A stretch of DNA of 64,000 nucleotides from Marinobacter sp. C7. Lineage in GTDB: Bacteria > Pseudomonadota > Gammaproteobacteria > Pseudomonadales > Oleiphilaceae. This document shows, in pieces, positions 60,117-64,000 of this stretch. The stretch spans positions 744,001 through 808,000 of the forward strand of contig NZ_JAKQZH010000002.1 in assembly GCF_022343555.1 (NCBI RefSeq). Direction: 5' to 3'. The notes under the pieces are model-generated. The model did no database searches. It was not told the DNA's origin and saw only the letters and a program-made list of their open reading frames with translations. Numbering within the stretch: the first letter of the stretch is position 1; each line of letters begins with the position of its first letter. A program made the translations under genes and the position numbers.

Positions 60117-61045
60117 CAACGGCAACGGTTTCCCGCTGGGACCGCTTCCGCGAGTCCTTCTTCTGGTACAGCTTCAAACGCGACAAGGTGGCCATTGCCA
60201 GCTTTGCCGTGCTGTTGCTGATGGTGCTGGCGGCGGTTTTTGCGCCGCTGCTGGCACCCACCGATCCCTATGATCTCGCGCAGATCAACATCATGAATTC
60301 CGAGTTGCCGCCGGTGGGCCTCGATGGCGCGGATTCAGCCTTTCCCCTGGGCACCGACGCCCAGGGCCGGGACCTACTCTCAACCATTCTGTATGGCACC
60401 CGGGTGTCGCTGATGATTGGCTTCGGCGCGGTGGTTCTGCAGGCGTTTCTCGGCATCCTGTTCGGACTGCTGGCAGGCTACCTGGGTGGCAAGGTCGATG
60501 CGATCCTGATGCGCATCGCCGATGTGCAGCTGTCGTTCTCCACGTTGATGGTGGCGATCATTGTCGGCGCCGTGTTCAAGGCGAGCTTTGGCAACCTGAT
60601 GTTCGGCGAGATTGCCATCTACATGCTGATCTTCATCATCGGCGTCGCCGAATGGCCGCAGATCGCCCGCACCGTGCGTGCCTCGGTGCTGGCGGAGAAG
60701 AAGAAAGAATACGTGGACGCGGCCAAGGTCATGGGCTTTGGCACCCGCCGGATCATGTTCCGGCATATCCTGCCGAATACCCTGTCACCGATCTTCGTCA
60801 TCGCCACGGTGCAGATTGCCAACGCCATCATCTCCGAGGCGGCGCTGTCCTTCCTCGGGCTGGGCATGCCGGAAACCCAGCCGTCGCTGGGTTCGCTGAT
60901 CAAGTCCGGTTTTGACTACATCCAGAGCGGTTCCTGGTGGATCACCCTGATCCCCGGGCTGGTGCTGGTGGTGCTCGTGCTGGTCATCAACCTGTTGGGT
61001 GACTGGTTGCGGGATGTCATGAACCCACGACTGTACAAGGGGTAA
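60113..61045 (+). CDS. Peptide ABC transporter permease (DppC-like)
   Basis: A 310-residue permease with the DppC N-terminal region (WYSFKRDKVAIASFAVLLLMV), the periplasmic segment HPLGTDAQGRDLLS-like (FPLGTDAQGRDLLSTILYGT), the EAA loop AAKVMGFGTRRIMFRHILPN and EAALSFLGLGMPETQPSLG. It overlaps the DppB-like gene by four bases and is followed four bases later by the first ATPase gene. Confidence 0.93.
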   Translation: MTTATVSRWDRFRESFFWYSFKRDKVAIASFAVLLLMVLAAVFAPLLAPTDPYDLAQINIMNSELPPVGLDGADSAFPLGTDAQGRDLLSTILYGTRVSLMIGFGAVVLQAFLGILFGLLAGYLGGKVDAILMRIADVQLSFSTLMVAIIVGAVFKASFGNLMFGEIAIYMLIFIIGVAEWPQIARTVRASVLAEKKKEYVDAAKVMGFGTRRIMFRHILPNTLSPIFVIATVQIANAIISEAALSFLGLGMPETQPSLGSLIKSGFDYIQSGSWWITLIPGLVLVVLVLVINLLGDWLRDVMNPRLYKG

Positions 61046-61049
61046 CACC

Positions 61050-62048
61050 ATGGCACTGTTGGAAGTCAAAAATCTGGATGTGCGCTTTGCCGTGCGCGGC
61101 GGTGACCTGACCGCCTTGCGGGGCATCAGCTTCACCCTGGACAAGGGCGAGCGCCTGGGCCTGGTGGGGGAGTCCGGCGCCGGTAAATCGGTGGCGGCTT
61201 TCTCCGTTCTCAATCTGATCGCCAAGCCCGGCTACATTGCCGGCGGGCAGATCCTGTTCGAAGGCAAGGATCTGGCAGCCATGAGCGAGCGTGAGTTGCG
61301 CAAGATCCGTGGCAACCGCATCGCCATGATCTTTCAGGATCCGATGATGACCCTGAACCCGGTACTCACCATCGGTACCCAGATGGTCGAGGCCATTCTG
61401 GCGCAACGGAAGATCAGCAAGAAAGAAGCGCGGGCGATCGCCCTCGACCGGTTGCAGAAGGTACAGATCCCGTCGCCGGAGAAACGCCTCGACCAGTATC
61501 CCCATGAGTTGTCTGGCGGTATGCGCCAGCGGGTGATCATTGCTATTGCGCTGCTGCTCGATCCGGAAATTATCATTGCCGACGAGCCTACCACCGCCCT
61601 GGACGTGACGATCCAGGCTGAGATCATGGACCTGTTGCTGAACCTGTGCGAGCAGGAGAATGTGGCGCTGATGCTGATCACCCATGATCTCGGAGTGGTT
61701 TCCCAGGTTACCCAGCGGATGCTGGTTATGTACTCCGGTCGTATCATCGAACAGGGCCCGACCCGGGAAATCATCAACGATGCCCAGCATCCGTACACCC
61801 AGGGCCTGATCAACGCGCTGCCACAAATGGGTGAACCGGGAGAGCGGCTATTCCAGATTCCCGGTTCCATGCCGTCCCTGAAGAATGTGCCGTCGGGCTG
61901 CCCGTTCCACCCCCGGTGCAACTTCGCCACCGAACAGTGCAAGCAGTCGATGCCGGAGTATGTGCGTTCGGGCAACGTGGATGTGGCCTGTTACGAAGTC
62001 GCCAACCTGATTGAGCAGGAGAAACGCATGCAGGAGGCCGAATCATGA
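61050..62048 (+). CDS. Peptide ABC transporter ATP-binding protein (DppD-like)
   Basis: A 332-residue ATPase. Walker A GESGAGKS, signature ELSGGMRQRVIIAIAL, Walker B IIIADEPTTALDV and the C-terminal oligopeptide-transporter extension with the cysteine-rich block SGCPFHPRCNFATEQC are present. That block is thought to bind an Fe-S cluster in relatives. It overlaps the DppF-like gene by four bases. Confidence 0.94.
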   Translation: MALLEVKNLDVRFAVRGGDLTALRGISFTLDKGERLGLVGESGAGKSVAAFSVLNLIAKPGYIAGGQILFEGKDLAAMSERELRKIRGNRIAMIFQDPMMTLNPVLTIGTQMVEAILAQRKISKKEARAIALDRLQKVQIPSPEKRLDQYPHELSGGMRQRVIIAIALLLDPEIIIADEPTTALDVTIQAEIMDLLLNLCEQENVALMLITHDLGVVSQVTQRMLVMYSGRIIEQGPTREIINDAQHPYTQGLINALPQMGEPGERLFQIPGSMPSLKNVPSGCPFHPRCNFATEQCKQSMPEYVRSGNVDVACYEVANLIEQEKRMQEAES

Positions 62049-63055
62049 CCTCCCCATTGGTAAGTATTCGCGGGCTGGAGAAGCGTTTTGACCTGTCCGG
62101 CAGTCTGCTCGAGCAGATCACCTTTGAGGGCGGACGCTTCCGGCGCAAACAGGAAGCCGTTCATGCCATCAATGGCGTCGACCTGGAAGTGCAGAAGGGC
62201 GAAGCCCTGTGCGTGGTGGGTGAGTCCGGCTGCGGCAAGTCCACGGTCGCCCGCACGGTCATGGGGCTGCTTTCCCCCAGCGCCGGCGAGATCCATTACG
62301 GCGGCCAGCGCATTGACAATCTGGATGGCAAGGCGGCGCTGCCGTATCGGCGCAAGATGCAGATGATCTTCCAGAACCCCTATGCCTCCCTGAATCCGCG
62401 CATGACCATCCAGCAGACCCTGGAAGAGCCCATCCGCTTTCATCATCCGGACTGGTCGACGATCCAGGTGCGGGACAAGATCCACGAGGTAATGCATTCG
62501 GTGGGGATCGATCCGGACTGGGGCAGCCGTTTCGGCCACGAGTTCTCCGGTGGCCAGCGCCAGCGGATTGCCATTGCCCGGGCACTGGCGGTGGACCCGG
62601 AGTTTATCGTGGCGGACGAGCCGATTTCCGCGCTGGACGTGTCCATACAGGCCCAGGTGCTGAACCTCCTGATGGATGCCCAGGAAAGTCGGGGGCTGAC
62701 ATACCTGTTCATTACCCACGATCTGGCGGTGGTGGAACATTTCGGCACCCGCGTGGCGGTGATGTACCTGGGGCGGGTGTGTGAGTTGGCGGATACTGCC
62801 ACCCTGTTTGCCGCACCCCGGCATCCCTACACCCAGGCGCTGCTGTCTGCCATTCCCAAACTGGAGGATGACCGGCCCAGCCACATCCGCCTGAAAGGGG
62901 AGGTGCCGACCCCTGTGAACCTGCCATCCGGCTGTGTGTTCCATGGCCGCTGTCCCTACGCGAATGATCGGTGCCGGCAGGAAGTACCCCGGCTGATCGC
63001 CACCGATGGCGGTACCCAGGTGGCCTGCCACGCCGTGGAAGAGGGGCGTTTGTAA
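62045..63055 (+). CDS. Peptide ABC transporter ATP-binding protein (DppF-like)
   Basis: A 336-residue ATPase partner of the preceding one. Walker A GESGCGKST, signature EFSGGQRQRIAIARAL, Walker B FIVADEPISALDV and C-terminal SGCVFHGRCPYANDRC are intact. It completes the five-gene importer operon (binding protein, two permeases, two ATPases). No terminator is visible before the LysR gene 75 bases downstream. Confidence 0.94.
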   Translation: MTSPLVSIRGLEKRFDLSGSLLEQITFEGGRFRRKQEAVHAINGVDLEVQKGEALCVVGESGCGKSTVARTVMGLLSPSAGEIHYGGQRIDNLDGKAALPYRRKMQMIFQNPYASLNPRMTIQQTLEEPIRFHHPDWSTIQVRDKIHEVMHSVGIDPDWGSRFGHEFSGGQRQRIAIARALAVDPEFIVADEPISALDVSIQAQVLNLLMDAQESRGLTYLFITHDLAVVEHFGTRVAVMYLGRVCELADTATLFAAPRHPYTQALLSAIPKLEDDRPSHIRLKGEVPTPVNLPSGCVFHGRCPYANDRCRQEVPRLIATDGGTQVACHAVEEGRL

Positions 63056-63130
63056 CGGGTGCGTTGAGGTAGGCTATGATGCCTGCAGTTATGCACGGAC
63101 CATTTCAACCGCTGATCCTCAGGGAGATCC

Positions 63131-64000
63131 ATGGAAGTACGCTGGCTGGAAGACTTTCTGGCGCTTGCCCGCACGCGCCATTTCTCGCGAGCTGCCGAGT
63201 TGCAGCACGTGAGTCAGCCCACGTTCAGCCGCCGGATCAAGCTGCTGGAAGAGGCCATGGGCACCACCCTCGTTAACCGCCAGAGCCTGCCGCTGTCGCT
63301 GACGCCGGCAGGAGAGGTGTTCCGGGAGTTGTGCGAACGCATCACCCGGGACGTGAGGGACACCAGGGATCGCATCGCGGCTCTTGAGGCGGAGGCTTCG
63401 GCACGAATCAGCGTCGGCTCCACCCAGGGGCTGTTTTCCCACTTCTACCAGGGTTGGGCCCGAGAGGTGGGCATTGCGGAACGCCTGCAACTCAATCTGA
63501 AAGCCACCAGCTGGGTCGGCGAGCAGTTTCTGGAGGCCCTGGAGAGTGGCGAGTGTGACCTGGTGCTGTGTTACTGGCATCCGGACCTGCCCTGGGGCGG
63601 ACGGCTGACTGCCGACAATTTCGAGTGGCTCGTGGTGGCCCGTGAAGCCCTTGTGCCGGTCAGTATTGCCGACGAGCAGGGCCTCCCAAGATTCCCGCTG
63701 CCGGGTAACCCGGAGCAGCCGGTGCCGCTGATTGCCTACCACAATCGTGGTTTTCTGCAGTCCGCGATTGAAGGTCACCTCGGGCGGCAAAAACTGTCGG
63801 CCAACCTGCTGCCGCTGAACGAGAACACCCAGTCCGCCAGCATCAAGGCCCTGGTCAAGCAGGGCTTTGGCATGGGCTGGCTGCCACAACGGATGACCGA
63901 GAAAAGCGAGCAGTTCGGGAGCCTGGTGCGGGCCGGTGACGAGCGCTGGGACGTGCCCCTGGAAATACGCCTGATTCGCCAGCGTGATGCCCGCTCGGAC
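63131..64000 (+). CDS. LysR family transcriptional regulator (3' end beyond window)
   Basis: The first 290 residues of a LysR protein are visible and the frame stays open to the right edge. The HTH is MEVRWLEDFLALARTRHFSR followed by AAELQHVSQPTFSRRIKLLE. The substrate-binding domain follows, including SVGSTQGLFSHF and GFGMGWLPQ. The N-terminal pattern (WLEDFLALARTRHFS) resembles the HypT/YjiE group, which senses hypochlorite in E. coli, but this is only a resemblance. AGGGAG stands before the ATG. It may regulate the adjacent peptide importer. Confidence 0.88.
   Translation, partial: MEVRWLEDFLALARTRHFSRAAELQHVSQPTFSRRIKLLEEAMGTTLVNRQSLPLSLTPAGEVFRELCERITRDVRDTRDRIAALEAEASARISVGSTQGLFSHFYQGWAREVGIAERLQLNLKATSWVGEQFLEALESGECDLVLCYWHPDLPWGGRLTADNFEWLVVAREALVPVSIADEQGLPRFPLPGNPEQPVPLIAYHNRGFLQSAIEGHLGRQKLSANLLPLNENTQSASIKALVKQGFGMGWLPQRMTEKSEQFGSLVRAGDERWDVPLEIRLIRQRDARSD

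Noticed and set aside
59070-60125. Minus-strand open frame of 351 codons opposite the DppB-like gene
   Set aside because: It mirrors the permease almost exactly and its translation is His/Gln-rich without motifs; the plus-strand permease is certain.
61991-63031. Minus-strand open frame of 346 codons opposite the DppF-like gene
   Set aside because: It is the antisense shadow of an ATPase with all motifs intact.

Overview
The window looks like a chromosomal segment of a marine gammaproteobacterium. It is GC-rich, has many overlapping or tightly spaced operons, and most products resemble those of Marinobacter and relatives; the genus is an inference, because no rRNA or other marker gene is present. 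It is almost fully coding on both strands. I see no insertion sequence, prophage or CRISPR array.

Layout. (1) 0.4-8.1 kb: a crotonase-fold enzyme divergent from a complete LivGHMKF-type ABC importer that ends in an acyl-CoA ligase, suggesting uptake and CoA-activation of an organic acid. (2) 8.2-17.5 kb: a GAF-GAF-GGDEF-EAL protein, a putative lipoprotein metallopeptidase, an MscK-like channel, a YebG homologue with a near-consensus LexA box, an orphan Liv-type binding protein and a membrane diguanylate cyclase. (3) 17.7-37.1 kb: a large formate dehydrogenase locus. One arm (minus strand) holds DUF3305, DUF3306, a TorD-like chaperone, a small Tat-signal protein, FdhA, FdhB, FdhC, a tiny membrane ORF and TusA. 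The divergent arm holds a multi-cluster ferredoxin, an Mrp ATPase, a biotin/lipoate-ligase-fold protein and a DUF6505-like protein. Then come moeA-mobB-mobA-fdhD, a tungstate-type ABC importer with a divergent regulator, and a MOT1-type molybdate/sulfate permease. Together these supply metal, build and sulfurate the cofactor, mature the enzyme and form the periplasmic enzyme itself.

(4) 37.1-45.3 kb: a catabolic island of RidA, an FAD amine oxidase, two IclR regulators, an arginase/HutG-family hydrolase and a TAXI-TRAP importer with a DUF1850 protein. (5) 45.4-51.3 kb: tRNA-Arg(CCG) and a branched-chain 2-oxoacid dehydrogenase operon (E1 alpha, E1 beta, E2) that ends in a Hanks-type protein kinase gene. 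(6) 51.4-53.1 kb: YaeQ and an LrgA/LrgB pair. (7) 53.3-57.2 kb: a four-gene signalling operon headed by a histidine kinase whose membrane domain carries the copper- and ethylene-binding residues of plant ETR1, followed by an Rcp1-like receiver, a REC-GGDEF-EAL protein and a degenerate receiver. (8) 57.4-64 kb: a Dpp-type peptide importer and the start of a LysR regulator that runs off the end.

The most interesting observations are the putative ethylene receptor wired to cyclic-di-GMP output, the ligase-fold protein lacking ligase catalytic residues in the formate dehydrogenase locus, the kinase in the 2-oxoacid dehydrogenase operon, the uncharacterised ureohydrolase/oxidase/RidA pathway, a relic tupA 3' end, and an unlisted 41-codon ORF translationally coupled to fdhC.
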